NCBI RefSeq assembly: GCF_000425505.1
Contig: NZ_AUDO01000010.1
Span: 1 to 64,000, forward strand
Origin: Flavobacterium frigidarium DSM 17623
GTDB taxonomy: Bacteria; Bacteroidota; Bacteroidia; Flavobacteriales; Flavobacteriaceae
Length of the DNA stretch: 64,000 nt
Reading direction: 5' to 3'
Under the pieces are notes generated by a model that did no database searches, had not been told where the DNA came from, and saw only the letters and a program-made list of their open reading frames with translations. Shown here piece after piece: positions 17,705-27,540 of the stretch. Numbering within the stretch: position 1 is the stretch's first letter; every line of letters starts with the position of its first letter. A program made the position numbers and the translations under genes.

Positions 17705-20326
17705 ATGCCAATACTAAACGACATAATTGATTGGGCTGAAAACAAACCAGTTTTTTGGCAAGTAGCAATTGACCGCTTAATTCGAAATAATGAACTAACT
17801 GGAAATGACATTTCAGAGCTTAAAGAAATTTGTAAAGTAGATTATGGATTATCTAAAGCTGATTTTGCTGAAGTTGATTTTGGTGATTTAAGAAATTTTG
17901 CAAATAACTCAACTAATATTGATAATGTGACACTTTCTAGAATTTCCAATGTAGATAATGTTAACGCTCTTTCAAAAACTAGTGAATTAGAATTCGCACC
18001 AAATGGCCTAACAATCGTCTATGGAGACAATGGATCAGGAAAATCTAGTTATGTGAGTATTTTGAAACACGCTTGTAATACAAGAGGTCGTAAACCAAAA
18101 ATAAATGTTAACTTATACGATCCAACTTGTTATGGAAAAGATAAAAAAGCAGATATAGAGTACACAACTGATGGAACAAATTTCAGTACAGTATGTCTCG
18201 TTAATGAACAAGTAAATAATTCTGCTTTAAAAAGTATTGACGTTTTTGATACATTCAGTGCAAATCATTACATTGACGGAGAAGATGAAATTGCTTTCAT
18301 TCCTCAAGGTTTATCTATTGTAGAAAAATTAGCAATAGATTTAAAAAGGGTTGAAAACGGTCTAAAGGCAGAATTATTGAGTCTGGATTTACAGAAATTC
18401 GACCACACACTTTTGGAAGTCTCTGATTGTTCAACTGCAAAAACATTTCTCGAAAACTTAAATTCAAATTCAACTCTTGACGAATTAAGAGCTGAATCAT
18501 TTTGGAATTCAACTAAAAGTTCTAGAATTGGAGAATTAATTATAGAAATTGATAAGTTAAAAGCAACAGATCCAAAGAAAAGTTTAAAAGAAAATGAAGA
18601 AAAAATAAAGCGTTTCGAAATTTTACAAAACAAATTTCAAGCCCTTGAAAATCAATTAACAGGTTCGATTTTAATAGATTTAAAACTAACATTAAACAAT
18701 TTTGTAACAACATGCGAAGCTTTAAAAGAATCTTCTGAAAAAGCATTCACTGAATTGCCAATTGAAGGTGTTGGTAATAGTTCTTGGAAATTACTTTGGG
18801 AGAGTGCTCGAAAATTCTACAATATAAGTACCGAAACAGAAAATTTCCCAGAAGTAAATGAAGACAGCAATTGCCCACTTTGTCTACAAGATTTAGATGA
18901 AGATGCAAAAAACAGATTTGTGTCTTTTGAAACTTTTGTAAAAAATGACATTCAAAAAACTCATGATGTAGCATTTCATAAATTTAATTTAGCAAATGAA
19001 TATTTAAATAAAATAGATTTCTCATTTAAGGAACAAAATCCTACAGCCATTGAACTTGATGAAATAATTGATGATTATTCACAAATTCAAATAAAATATT
19101 TGGAATTGCTTTCAAATCAAAGGGATAATTTAACAGCTCTTTTTGAAAGAAAAAAAATAATTGAAGTAATTGACTCAATTGAAATAGAAAATACGCCTAA
19201 GACATTGATTCAACAATCAATTAAAAGTTTAATAGAAGCAAATGAAAAATTGAAAGTTCTATCAATTGAAGATGATTTAATTCCACTCAATAAAGAATTA
19301 AATCAATTAAAAGGAGAAAAAAAGATTTTCGATTTTAAACCCAAATTAGCACGCGAAATTTATCGTCAGAAAAAAATAAATTTACTTAATCAGTGCATCA
19401 GTAAATGTACTACTCGAACAATTACGACACATAGTAATGAGTTAGCTACAAAATATGTCAGTCAAAATCTTAAACAAAACTTCAAAACTGAACTTTCAAA
19501 ACTAGGTTTTAAAAATATTAAAATAGAAACCGAAACTAAAGGTCAAAGAGGAAAACAATACCATTATTTAAGACTTGACGAACAAAATTCAAATGGAATT
19601 GTATTAAAAGACATTTTAAGTGAAGGAGAACATAGATGCATTTCATTAGCAACGTTCTTGTCTGAATTATCCACTTCAGAACATAAAAGTGCTATAATTT
19701 TTGACGATCCAGTTTCATCTCTAGACCATAAATGGCGAAATAAGATATCAAAAAGAATTGCAGAAGAAGCTTTAGAACGACAAGTTATAGTTTTTACTCA
19801 CGATATCACTTTTTTACTAATGATTCAAGAACATTCTGAAAATCTGAATTGTAATTTAGACATAAAGAGTCTCACGAGAAAGAAACAAGAAACAGGACTA
19901 ATTGCAAGCAACCCGCCATGGGATGCTTTACCTGTTGGAAAACGTATCAGATTGCTAAAAAGTGAATATCAACAATTAGAAAAAATTGAGCGAACGGAAA
20001 CTGATGAAGTTTATAAAGAACGAGCAAAATATTTATATGGAAAACTTCGAGAAACTTGGGAGCGTTTTGTTGAAGAAGTATTCTTAAATGGAGCAATTCA
20101 AAGATTTGGCAGAGCAATACAAACTCAGCGTTTATCAAAAATTGTAGATTTATCGGATGAGGATTATAACCTTGTTGAAAAAAACATGAGTAAATGTTCT
20201 ACTTATTTCACGGGACACGATACCGCAGGAACTTTAATTGAGGAAATGCCTGATTCTGCCGAATTTCTTGTTGACGTGACGACTTTAGATCAGTACATAG
20301 GTCAAATTAGAAAACGTAGAACATAA
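17705..20326 (+). CDS. RloC/PrrC-like ABC-ATPase with zinc hook, candidate anticodon nuclease
   Basis: This is an 873-residue SMC/Rad50-like protein with a split ABC ATPase. The Walker A GDNGSGKSS is at 107-115 and the signature LSEGEH at 638-643. The Walker B IIFDDP is at 664-669, the D-loop SSLDH at 671-675 and the switch His is in FTHD (699). Long helical arms separate the ATPase halves and carry one CPLC zinc-hook motif (Cys 390, 393). The C-terminal 110 residues contain RETWE (Arg 782, Glu 786) and a later His 838. This resembles the Arg-x3-Glu ... His arrangement of PrrC-type anticodon nucleases, although the His is farther away than in PrrC. The architecture fits RloC, a zinc-hook wobble tRNase linked to phage defence. 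No restriction genes are adjacent. An ATPase without nuclease activity is the alternative. Confidence 0.7.
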   Translation: MPILNDIIDWAENKPVFWQVAIDRLIRNNELTGNDISELKEICKVDYGLSKADFAEVDFGDLRNFANNSTNIDNVTLSRISNVDNVNALSKTSELEFAPNGLTIVYGDNGSGKSSYVSILKHACNTRGRKPKINVNLYDPTCYGKDKKADIEYTTDGTNFSTVCLVNEQVNNSALKSIDVFDTFSANHYIDGEDEIAFIPQGLSIVEKLAIDLKRVENGLKAELLSLDLQKFDHTLLEVSDCSTAKTFLENLNSNSTLDELRAESFWNSTKSSRIGELIIEIDKLKATDPKKSLKENEEKIKRFEILQNKFQALENQLTGSILIDLKLTLNNFVTTCEALKESSEKAFTELPIEGVGNSSWKLLWESARKFYNISTETENFPEVNEDSNCPLCLQDLDEDAKNRFVSFETFVKNDIQKTHDVAFHKFNLANEYLNKIDFSFKEQNPTAIELDEIIDDYSQIQIKYLELLSNQRDNLTALFERKKIIEVIDSIEIENTPKTLIQQSIKSLIEANEKLKVLSIEDDLIPLNKELNQLKGEKKIFDFKPKLAREIYRQKKINLLNQCISKCTTRTITTHSNELATKYVSQNLKQNFKTELSKLGFKNIKIETETKGQRGKQYHYLRLDEQNSNGIVLKDILSEGEHRCISLATFLSELSTSEHKSAIIFDDPVSSLDHKWRNKISKRIAEEALERQVIVFTHDITFLLMIQEHSENLNCNLDIKSLTRKKQETGLIASNPPWDALPVGKRIRLLKSEYQQLEKIERTETDEVYKERAKYLYGKLRETWERFVEEVFLNGAIQRFGRAIQTQRLSKIVDLSDEDYNLVEKNMSKCSTYFTGHDTAGTLIEEMPDSAEFLVDVTTLDQYIGQIRKRRT

Positions 20327-20606
20327 CCAGTCATAATATTTTCTTCCCATTGCCGCAAAATTCTCTTCAAATCTTAAGTTAGTGGTTAGGCCAACATTTA
20401 AAATTATTTCATTTATCTCTAATACATAAATCCTAAACTGTATGATTTACCAACAATCTAAAAATCCAATCTAGCTACCAAGTTTCCTCATAAAATCTTC
20501 CACAAGCCATTTCGAGTTAAAGTGTACTATTGTTGTAGATATATTAGTTTACTTTGTGGCGATGACAATCATAATACCGTTGTTTTGGAAAAGAGTCGTA
20601 AGTAAT
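20327..20606. other. Intergenic region, no gene seen
   Basis: This is AT-rich non-coding sequence between the RloC-like gene and repeat copy B. I saw no convincing hairpin terminator or coding frame. Confidence 0.4.
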
Positions 20607-20700
20607 AGCCCTGATGGGAGCGGCATCCTCGTAACGTAGTGGAGAGATACAGCGGACAGCAGGAGGGAAGTTCTTAAAAACTGCGGTTGCAGTGCTCCTA
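20607..20700 (+). repeat. Flavobacterial intergenic repeat element, copy B
   Basis: The element runs from AGCCCTGATGGGAGCGGCATCC to ATACAGCGGACAGCAGG and ends AGTGCTCCTA. CCTG and CAGG close the structure, and a short variable hairpin (CTC...GAG) caps it. The same arms occur at 30541-30638 and, inverted and diverged, at 17311-17460. This could be a structured RNA (the Flavo-1 family is a candidate) or a repetitive element. Confidence 0.65.
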
Positions 20701-20811
20701 AAATAAGAAGTAGTGATGTATAAATGTTGGTTATTTTATTAAATTCACTGTAACAGATTTCAAAAAACACACTCTTATATTAAAACGATTAGTACAAACA
20801 AAAATACAGCT

Positions 20812-22116
20812 ATGAAAAGAATTGTTATAAGTGGTCTTATGCTTTGTGCGGGGATGGTTTCTCAGGCGCAATCAATTGACAAGATCATCACAGTCAAAAA
20901 AGTTACCGAGGTAGAAACGATACTTGCTGCAGATGATATGCAAGGGCGTGCAACTTTTACTAAAGGAATCGATAAGGCTTCTGGTTATATCGAAAACCAA
21001 TTTAAAATGATAGGTTTAGAGACTTTTAACGGTGCCAAAGATTTCCGCCAAGAGTTCGAAATGACCGAATCCAAAACTAAAAGTCTGAACGTTCAAATTA
21101 ACGGAAAGACTATTGAGCAAGACGATATGATTGCTTTTTCATATCAGCCGGAGGCCTCTTTTACAGAAGACAGTCCTATTGCTGTGGTGAATATTAGAGC
21201 TGGAGACTCTTTTGGACCGAAGTTTTATGAGTATTACCAGAGTGATAAAAACCTACTGGTTCTTGTAGACAACTCGTTTAAGCGAGTGATGCCAAATTTG
21301 CGACACATGAATCAAGTGGCGGCAACTCCTGGGAAAAATACGGTAGTTTTTGTGTTTGGTCCTAGTGAAGCAGCACATTTTAAAATTGATGTAAAAAACA
21401 CCGTTAGCACAAACAAATTAAACAATGTTGTAGGTGTTTTGAAAGGGAAGAGTAAACCAAATGAATATGTGATTTTCTCAGGACATTATGATCATTTAGG
21501 AATTGAATCCGTTGCGGCGGATGCCAACCAAAACGAAACAGATTCTATTTACAACGGTGCCAATGATGATGCTGCAGGAACGACTGCGGTAATTATGCTC
21601 GCTGACTATTTTAAGAAAATGAATAAAAACGAACGCTCGATAATTTTTACTGCTTTTACAGCGGAGGAAATAGGTGGCTATGGTTCAAAGCATTTTTCGA
21701 AACAGATGGATGCGGCACAAGTAACAGCGATGTTTAATCTCGAAATGATAGGAACAGAATCTAAATGGGGAAAAAACTCAGCGTACATCACGGGATTTGA
21801 TAAGTCAAATATGGGCGAAATTTTACAGAAGAATTTAAAAGGTTCGCAGTTTCAATTTCATCCAGATCCGTATCCAGACCAACAATTGTTCTACAGATCA
21901 GACAATGCTACACTAGCGAAATTAGGAGTGCCTGCACATACAATTTCGACTTCTAAAATGGATAGTGAAGCAAATTACCATAAAGCGAGTGATGAGATAG
22001 GAACGTTAGATATGAACAACATGACCGAAATTATCAAAGCGATTGCAATTAGTTCTTCGACTATTATTAGTGGTGAAGATACGCCTACAAGAGTAGATAC
22101 GACGCAATTGAGATAA
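20812..22116 (+). CDS. Secreted M28-family zinc peptidase
   Basis: This 434-residue exported peptidase has a signal peptide (MKRIVISGLMLCAGMVSQAQ), an N-terminal PA-like insert region and a C-terminal M28 catalytic domain. Zinc-ligand motifs are SGHYDHLG, NGANDDAAGT, FTAEEIGGYGS, LEMIG and a late NYHKAS. The fourth ligand position has Glu in LEMIG, where the upstream M28 protein at 4.9 kb has Asp (DMIGR). It stands alone on its strand. Confidence 0.88.
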   Translation: MKRIVISGLMLCAGMVSQAQSIDKIITVKKVTEVETILAADDMQGRATFTKGIDKASGYIENQFKMIGLETFNGAKDFRQEFEMTESKTKSLNVQINGKTIEQDDMIAFSYQPEASFTEDSPIAVVNIRAGDSFGPKFYEYYQSDKNLLVLVDNSFKRVMPNLRHMNQVAATPGKNTVVFVFGPSEAAHFKIDVKNTVSTNKLNNVVGVLKGKSKPNEYVIFSGHYDHLGIESVAADANQNETDSIYNGANDDAAGTTAVIMLADYFKKMNKNERSIIFTAFTAEEIGGYGSKHFSKQMDAAQVTAMFNLEMIGTESKWGKNSAYITGFDKSNMGEILQKNLKGSQFQFHPDPYPDQQLFYRSDNATLAKLGVPAHTISTSKMDSEANYHKASDEIGTLDMNNMTEIIKAIAISSSTIISGEDTPTRVDTTQLR

Positions 22117-22249
22117 GCGTAGATTTCGCTCAAAGCGCAAAAAATATTTCAGGGAAACCATTTAAGAAATAAGAAATTAAGTCAGTTACTTAATCCATCT
22201 TGTTTTTTAAATGGTTTCTTTTTTCGATAAAAATGCAAGACAAAGAGTT

Positions 22250-23677
22250 TTACATTTCGATAAGCAATACTTCAAAATTTTCCTTTGCAGCTTCGCAAAT
22301 AGAACAACAGTAGGATTCAGCTAAATCTTGAAAAAGGGTGCCTGCTGCTATGTTTTGTGTAAGATCACCATATTTAGCGTTGTAGATAGTAAGGCAATCT
22401 TGGCATTGATATACTTCTTGCATTTCGTTCTCTTGAACGCTAGTTTCTATGTTTCTCGATGGAGTTTCACTTCCTAATTCTTCAAAATATTTTTTACTTA
22501 GTTCGATTAAAATAGTAGGCAACTCTAATTTATCCACATCTTGAACATGCACCTGATACTTTCTTGTATTGGGATCAAAATTGCGAGCATACAAAACATT
22601 GTAAGTGTCTCTAATTTTTATCGATTGTAAATCTTGTGGTAAACTGTTTTTTTCTACGACAATCGAAGTAAAATAATGGCCGTCTCGATTGTAATTAGAA
22701 ATTCCAAACGTAAGTCCGTAAGTACTTATATCAAACTGATCTAATGTTCGCACCAATAAAGTCTTCAATTCCAGTGCCCATTGCTCTGCCACGGGGAGAT
22801 GCCAATTCAATTCTAATAAAGAGTGACGAATATTGATTCCTTTCTTACCCAAAAATTTTTCCCAGTCTAATTTTCGGTCTTTCGGAATCCCTTTTATCAC
22901 AAAGGATTTCCAAGGAGTGATGCTGATTTTTCCAATCTTGCATTCGAAGCACAAATCACACATTTCTTTTAAAAACTCCAAATCATACAAGTTGTTTCTC
23001 CAGTACAATCCCAACCAATATTGGTCGATTCCCAGTCGATTCATACCTTCATAGTATGGAAAAGGATGAAACGGAATTTGCAATGATTTGTCGATGGTTC
23101 GGTTATTAGTATCTAGAGTTTCACTGACAATATTGAATATTTTGCTGATTCCTATCGCCTCGTTAGCAACTAACTTTTCGATGTAATAATAAATGGTAGC
23201 AATGTCCCAACTGTAAATTAACGCGGGATAGACTTCCATGCGTTCCCAACCCGGCAACCGAATGTACATAAACCAATAATCATCATGTTCAGAAGCGATA
23301 AAATTAATATGTCCCGTGAATAAAGGAACAAGCTGTTGTCTAGGGTCTGTGATGTTGACTTTCAGCTTAGGTTGTTCTTGAAACTGCTCTAAAACATAGA
23401 GAAATTTGTTTCCAGTAAGCCAAGAGGTATTGGTAAAAATATCTGTAGAAACATAAGAGGAAACGATATTATTAACTGCAAAACTATCCGGGAAAATAAA
23501 TTTGTGAGCGCTATTTTTTACATCACTATTTTCAATAAAAGCCTCGGGAAAAATAATGTCTTGTCTCGATCCAAAAGAGAGGTTTTTTAAATTTTGATCT
23601 AAAGCTAGGTTTACAATATCACGCAATTCTCCCGGTGAAATCACGCCTCCTTTTACTATTAATCTCGTTAGCTTCAT
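22250..23677 (-). CDS. Rubredoxin-tailed redox protein with a sulfite/nitrite-reductase-like N-terminus
   Basis: This 475-residue protein begins with a segment (KGGVISPGELRDIVNLALDQNLKNLSFGSRQDI) resembling the ferredoxin-like half-domain of siroheme nitrite and sulfite reductases. It ends in a rubredoxin-type Fe(Cys)4 domain (about 422-475) with YQCQDCLTIYNAKYGD and CCSICEAAKENF, that is, two CxxC pairs. The usual CPxCG turns are not conserved. I see no siroheme-cluster Cys set in the middle. It lies directly downstream of the nitrate reductase on the same strand, so a role as its electron donor or accessory protein is likely, by inference. Confidence 0.7.
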   Translation of the reverse strand: MKLTRLIVKGGVISPGELRDIVNLALDQNLKNLSFGSRQDIIFPEAFIENSDVKNSAHKFIFPDSFAVNNIVSSYVSTDIFTNTSWLTGNKFLYVLEQFQEQPKLKVNITDPRQQLVPLFTGHINFIASEHDDYWFMYIRLPGWERMEVYPALIYSWDIATIYYYIEKLVANEAIGISKIFNIVSETLDTNNRTIDKSLQIPFHPFPYYEGMNRLGIDQYWLGLYWRNNLYDLEFLKEMCDLCFECKIGKISITPWKSFVIKGIPKDRKLDWEKFLGKKGINIRHSLLELNWHLPVAEQWALELKTLLVRTLDQFDISTYGLTFGISNYNRDGHYFTSIVVEKNSLPQDLQSIKIRDTYNVLYARNFDPNTRKYQVHVQDVDKLELPTILIELSKKYFEELGSETPSRNIETSVQENEMQEVYQCQDCLTIYNAKYGDLTQNIAAGTLFQDLAESYCCSICEAAKENFEVLLIEM

Positions 23678-23818
23678 CTTTTCTGGTGTTATGTTTTTTT
23701 AGTATTTATTCTCAGTTTGCAGTGTTCAGTTTACTGTTTCGGCTTGTAGTTTTCAGTCTCAGCCATTAGATTCTGTTTTCTTAGATTGAATTGACTAGGA
23801 TTGATGTATCTCATCTTT
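23678..23818. repeat. Degenerate CAGTTT-type low-complexity repeat between redox genes
   Basis: Several imperfect AGTTTGCAGTGTTCAGTTTACTG-like units (about 23714-23765) fill the gap between the nitrate reductase and the rubredoxin protein. No coding potential is seen. Confidence 0.35.
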
Positions 23819-26800
23819 TTATTTGCATTTTGCTAACAGCTCTTTTACTTCAGTTTTGCAACTTCCGCAGCCTAATCCTGCACCGGTGCTGTTGCAGAGT
23901 TCGGTGAAATCAATGGTTCCTGATTTGATGGCGTCTTCGATGTTTCCGCTTCCTACTTGGCTGCAGGAGCATACTAGTCGTCCTGAAACTGCTTTTGCAG
24001 TAGCGCGTCCTCGCAATAATAAATCTCTCTTATCGGCGAGTTCGATTTTGCTTTCGATCATTGTTTTAAATTCTGCAAATTCATTTTTGTCACCCATTAA
24101 TATGGCACCTACAAGCAAATCGTCTTTAACAATGCATTTTTTATAGTAGCGCTTTTTTAAATCGGCAAATACGATTTCTTCATAGGAATCATCATTGTGA
24201 GGAACCGTAACCTGACCAATACTGCAGAGATTGATATCCTCAAGTTTTAGAATATTCATCAATACTGATCCATTATAGCTGCTGTTCACATCTCCGCTAA
24301 GATAATTTGCCAGTAATCCCGCTTGCTCTTCTGCAGCTGAGGTGATTCCGAAAAGTTGGTTGTTAAATTCTGCGATTTCTCCAATGGCAAAAATATTTGG
24401 TATCGAAGACTGTAAATACTGATTCACTTTGATTCCACGACCACAAGCAAGCCCCGCCTCTTTTGCAATTTCGATATTAGGAATCGTCCCAATAGTATAC
24501 ACAATAGCATTAGCAGTCAAAACCCGCCCACTTTTCAGGCTGATCTCGAGTTCGTTTTTATTGCTGTCAAAAACAGTACTCACTTCATTATCAAAGTAGA
24601 TTTGGATATCCCTGAGTTGCACTTCTTCGGCAAGTAGTTTGCTAGATATTCGATCTAATTGACGCTCCATCAATCGTGAGGCACGCTGAATTATTGTGAT
24701 GTTTACCTTTTTATGTTTTAAAGCAGCTGCTAATTCAAGTCCGAGTAAACCACCACCTACAATGACCACATGTTGCTCTGTGGGTGCTAAGCCAGTTTGC
24801 TCTAAGTGATATTTGAGTTGGTCAGCGTCCTCTTTTTTTCGAATGGTAAAACGCCCCGCTAGATGCAACTGAGCATTCTCAGGCACAAATGACCGACTAC
24901 CCGTAGCCAAAATCAATTGATCGTAGCTGTGTGCAATTCCGTTACTGTCTATGATTGTATTTTCAGTAGCCTTAATAGCGTCTATACCAATAGCTGTTTT
25001 TAAAGTAACATTTAGTTTTTTAAGCTCTACAGCATTAATTTTTGAGAGTTGCTCCCAACTGCGTTCTTCGGTTAGATATTCAGGAAGTAAAACGCGGTTG
25101 TAAAAAGGGTTTTCTTCTTTCGAAAAAACGACAATTTCGTCAGCTGTATTTAGTTCACGATAATTTTGTATAAATCTAAAAGCTGCAGCGCCCGCACCCA
25201 CGATTGCAATTTTACTTTTTGGTTTCACATATTTAGTCACAGCGACCAAGGTAAATTTAAAATCAGGTTCCTTAGAAACGGGGTCTACAATAGTATTGGT
25301 CAAATTATTGGCTCTGCTTAAATCGGTATTTAGTTGCCTGCCCCAGTGCATCGGTAAAAATACTACGCCTTCTTTAATGGTGGTGGTGATATTTGCTTTA
25401 ACGCGTACAAGGCCATTTTTGCTTGTAATTTCGACTAAATCACCTTCTTTTATTCCTTTTTTATAGGCATCAATGGGGTTAATTTCCAAAAAAGGTGTTG
25501 GCTTGTGGGTCATTAATCGAGACACTTTTCCAGTCTTGGTCATGGTGTGCCATTGATCCCGAATGCGTCCTGTGGTTAAAATAAAGGGAAATTCATCATT
25601 TGGTTCTCCAGAAGTGTTTTCAATAGCTGCAGGCACAGTAAAATTGGCTCTTTGCGAAGGCGTAAAGAATTTTTTATCTTCAAATAGGCGCGGAGTTCCA
25701 GGATGGCGGTAGTCAGAAACGGGCCATTGAAACGTTCCTTCATTTTTTAAGCGGTCATAATTCAAGAATGAAATATCCATGTTGGTGTCACGTGTCATGC
25801 GGCAATATTCCTTGTAGATTTCTTCTGTTGAGTTATAATCAAAACCAGAGAATTTCATCTTTTTAGCAAATCGCAGTAAAATATCGACATCTGCTAGTGC
25901 TTCTCCTGGTGGATTAATTCCCTTGGCTAAGTAGGAAATCCTTCTTTCAGAGTTGGTCATGGTCCCTTCTTTTTCTAACCACCCTGCAGCAGGTAACAAT
26001 AAATCAGCATACTTCGTAGTTTCGGCTTTGTGCGAAATATCTTGAACTACTACAAATTTGGCTTTCGCCAAAGCGGCCTCAGCTTTTCGTGCATCTGGCA
26101 AACTCACTAGTGGGTTGGTACAAATAATCCAGATTGCTTTCATTTTTCCAGAATCTAGCGCTTCAAACATTTCTGTAGCTGTCAATCCAGGATTGGGTGA
26201 GATGCTGTCTACTCCCCAAAAATCAGCAACTTCTTGGCGGTGTTCTGGGTTGGCTAAATCTTTGTGAACAGCAAGTAAATTAGCCATACCACCCACTTCA
26301 CGACCACCCATCGCATTGGGTTGTCCCGTTAATGAAAACGGTCCCGAACCCGGTTTGCCCACATGACCGGTAAGTAATGATAAGTTGATCAGCGCAGTGT
26401 TTTTATCGACTCCAATTGCGCTTTGATTTAATCCCATCGCCCATAGCGTCATAAAGCCTTCCGCTTTACCAATTAAATCAACCGCTTGTTCTATTTGAAT
26501 CATGGGAATACCACAAACTTTTGCGGCATTTTCGATCGAAGTGGCCATGATGATCGCTTTGTATGCCTCGTAGTTTTGCGTGTGATTTTTTATAAAATGG
26601 CTATCGTTGTAACCTTTTTCGATAATTCTTTTGGCTAAAGCATGGTATAAAAGAACATCGGTTCCGGGTGTGATTTGTAAATGAAGATCGGCAGTTGCCG
26701 CAGTATCTGTCTTTCTGGGATCAATAACAATGACCTTTACTTTCTTATTTTTTTCTCTGTGATTTTCTAATCTTCGAAATAAAATAGGATGACACCAGGC

Positions 26801-27328
26801 AGGATTTGCGCCTGTAATCAAAAAAGTATCGGCAAGTTCGATGTCGTCGTAGGAAATAGGAACGGCATCTTCACCAAATGCTTTTTTATATCCCACCACC
26901 GCCGAACTCATGCAGAGACGGGAGTTTGTGTCAATGTTATTTGTTTTCAAGAAACCTTTAACCAACTTATTTGCGATGTAATACTCCTCAGTGAGACATT
27001 GTCCTGAAACGTAAAAACCCACACTGTCTGGACCGTATTTTTTTATAATAGAAGAAAATACAGCAGCAGCTCGGTCCATTGCTGTATCCCAATCGACACG
27101 CTGTAAAGGTTGGGATTTACTCCAACGCATTTCAGGATACAAAATTCGATCCGAAGTATCATTAGCAACGTAATGTAGATTCATTCCCTTAGAACAAAGC
27201 ATTCCTTTGTTCACAGGATGATTTTCATCACCACGAACACTCACGTAGTTTTTTGCATCGGTAGTGGCAATAATACCACAACCTACACCACAATACGAAC
27301 AAGTTGTTTTAGTTTCTGTGCTTTGCAT
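23819..27328 (-). CDS. nasA: Assimilatory nitrate reductase fused to a FAD/NAD(P)H module and a BFD-type [2Fe-2S] domain
   Basis: This single 1169-residue chain combines three modules. Residues 1-700 form a molybdopterin oxidoreductase with an N-terminal [4Fe-4S] site (Cys 10, 13, 17, 45) and the C-terminal dinucleotide-binding domain (PFILTTGRIRDQWHTMT). About 715-1085 is a flavin/NAD(P)H oxidoreductase resembling NirB or NasB (KIAIVGAGAAAFRFIQNY; VIVGGGLLGLELAAALKH). About 1117-1160 is a BFD-type [2Fe-2S] domain (Cys 1120, 1122, 1154, 1157). In Bacillus the catalytic and electron-transfer subunits are separate proteins, so this looks like a self-sufficient NAD(P)H nitrate reductase. No signal peptide is seen, which indicates a cytoplasmic, assimilatory role. 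A shared palindrome precedes it. Confidence 0.9.
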   Translation of the reverse strand: MQSTETKTTCSYCGVGCGIIATTDAKNYVSVRGDENHPVNKGMLCSKGMNLHYVANDTSDRILYPEMRWSKSQPLQRVDWDTAMDRAAAVFSSIIKKYGPDSVGFYVSGQCLTEEYYIANKLVKGFLKTNNIDTNSRLCMSSAVVGYKKAFGEDAVPISYDDIELADTFLITGANPAWCHPILFRRLENHREKNKKVKVIVIDPRKTDTAATADLHLQITPGTDVLLYHALAKRIIEKGYNDSHFIKNHTQNYEAYKAIIMATSIENAAKVCGIPMIQIEQAVDLIGKAEGFMTLWAMGLNQSAIGVDKNTALINLSLLTGHVGKPGSGPFSLTGQPNAMGGREVGGMANLLAVHKDLANPEHRQEVADFWGVDSISPNPGLTATEMFEALDSGKMKAIWIICTNPLVSLPDARKAEAALAKAKFVVVQDISHKAETTKYADLLLPAAGWLEKEGTMTNSERRISYLAKGINPPGEALADVDILLRFAKKMKFSGFDYNSTEEIYKEYCRMTRDTNMDISFLNYDRLKNEGTFQWPVSDYRHPGTPRLFEDKKFFTPSQRANFTVPAAIENTSGEPNDEFPFILTTGRIRDQWHTMTKTGKVSRLMTHKPTPFLEINPIDAYKKGIKEGDLVEITSKNGLVRVKANITTTIKEGVVFLPMHWGRQLNTDLSRANNLTNTIVDPVSKEPDFKFTLVAVTKYVKPKSKIAIVGAGAAAFRFIQNYRELNTADEIVVFSKEENPFYNRVLLPEYLTEERSWEQLSKINAVELKKLNVTLKTAIGIDAIKATENTIIDSNGIAHSYDQLILATGSRSFVPENAQLHLAGRFTIRKKEDADQLKYHLEQTGLAPTEQHVVIVGGGLLGLELAAALKHKKVNITIIQRASRLMERQLDRISSKLLAEEVQLRDIQIYFDNEVSTVFDSNKNELEISLKSGRVLTANAIVYTIGTIPNIEIAKEAGLACGRGIKVNQYLQSSIPNIFAIGEIAEFNNQLFGITSAAEEQAGLLANYLSGDVNSSYNGSVLMNILKLEDINLCSIGQVTVPHNDDSYEEIVFADLKKRYYKKCIVKDDLLVGAILMGDKNEFAEFKTMIESKIELADKRDLLLRGRATAKAVSGRLVCSCSQVGSGNIEDAIKSGTIDFTELCNSTGAGLGCGSCKTEVKELLAKCK

Positions 27329-27391
27329 TTTTTCAATTCTTAAGGGTTGATGAAATCATGTTTGAAATTTGACTTCAATTCTGTGCTTATT

Positions 27392-27412
27392 CAAAAGTAA
27401 GTATTTATACGT
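27392..27412 (-). promoter_or_regulatory. Nitrate reductase promoter with shared palindrome
   Basis: On the plus strand, AAGTA-TTTA-TACGT occupies 27399-27412. On the coding strand it runs directly into TACTTTTG (27399-27392), a match to the TAnnTTTG -7 box that shares one base with the palindrome. The start codon is 64 bases downstream. Confidence 0.65.
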
Positions 27413-27540
27413 AATAATTGACGTGATGCTTTTGTATAGTACGGTCTTTTATCGTTTTCAAGATTTGTTCGAAAAATATTATTGTATTCTCATTTTAGCA
27501 TGGTGATAAGCAATTTTTGTCAATGAGTAAAGCGTTCAAT

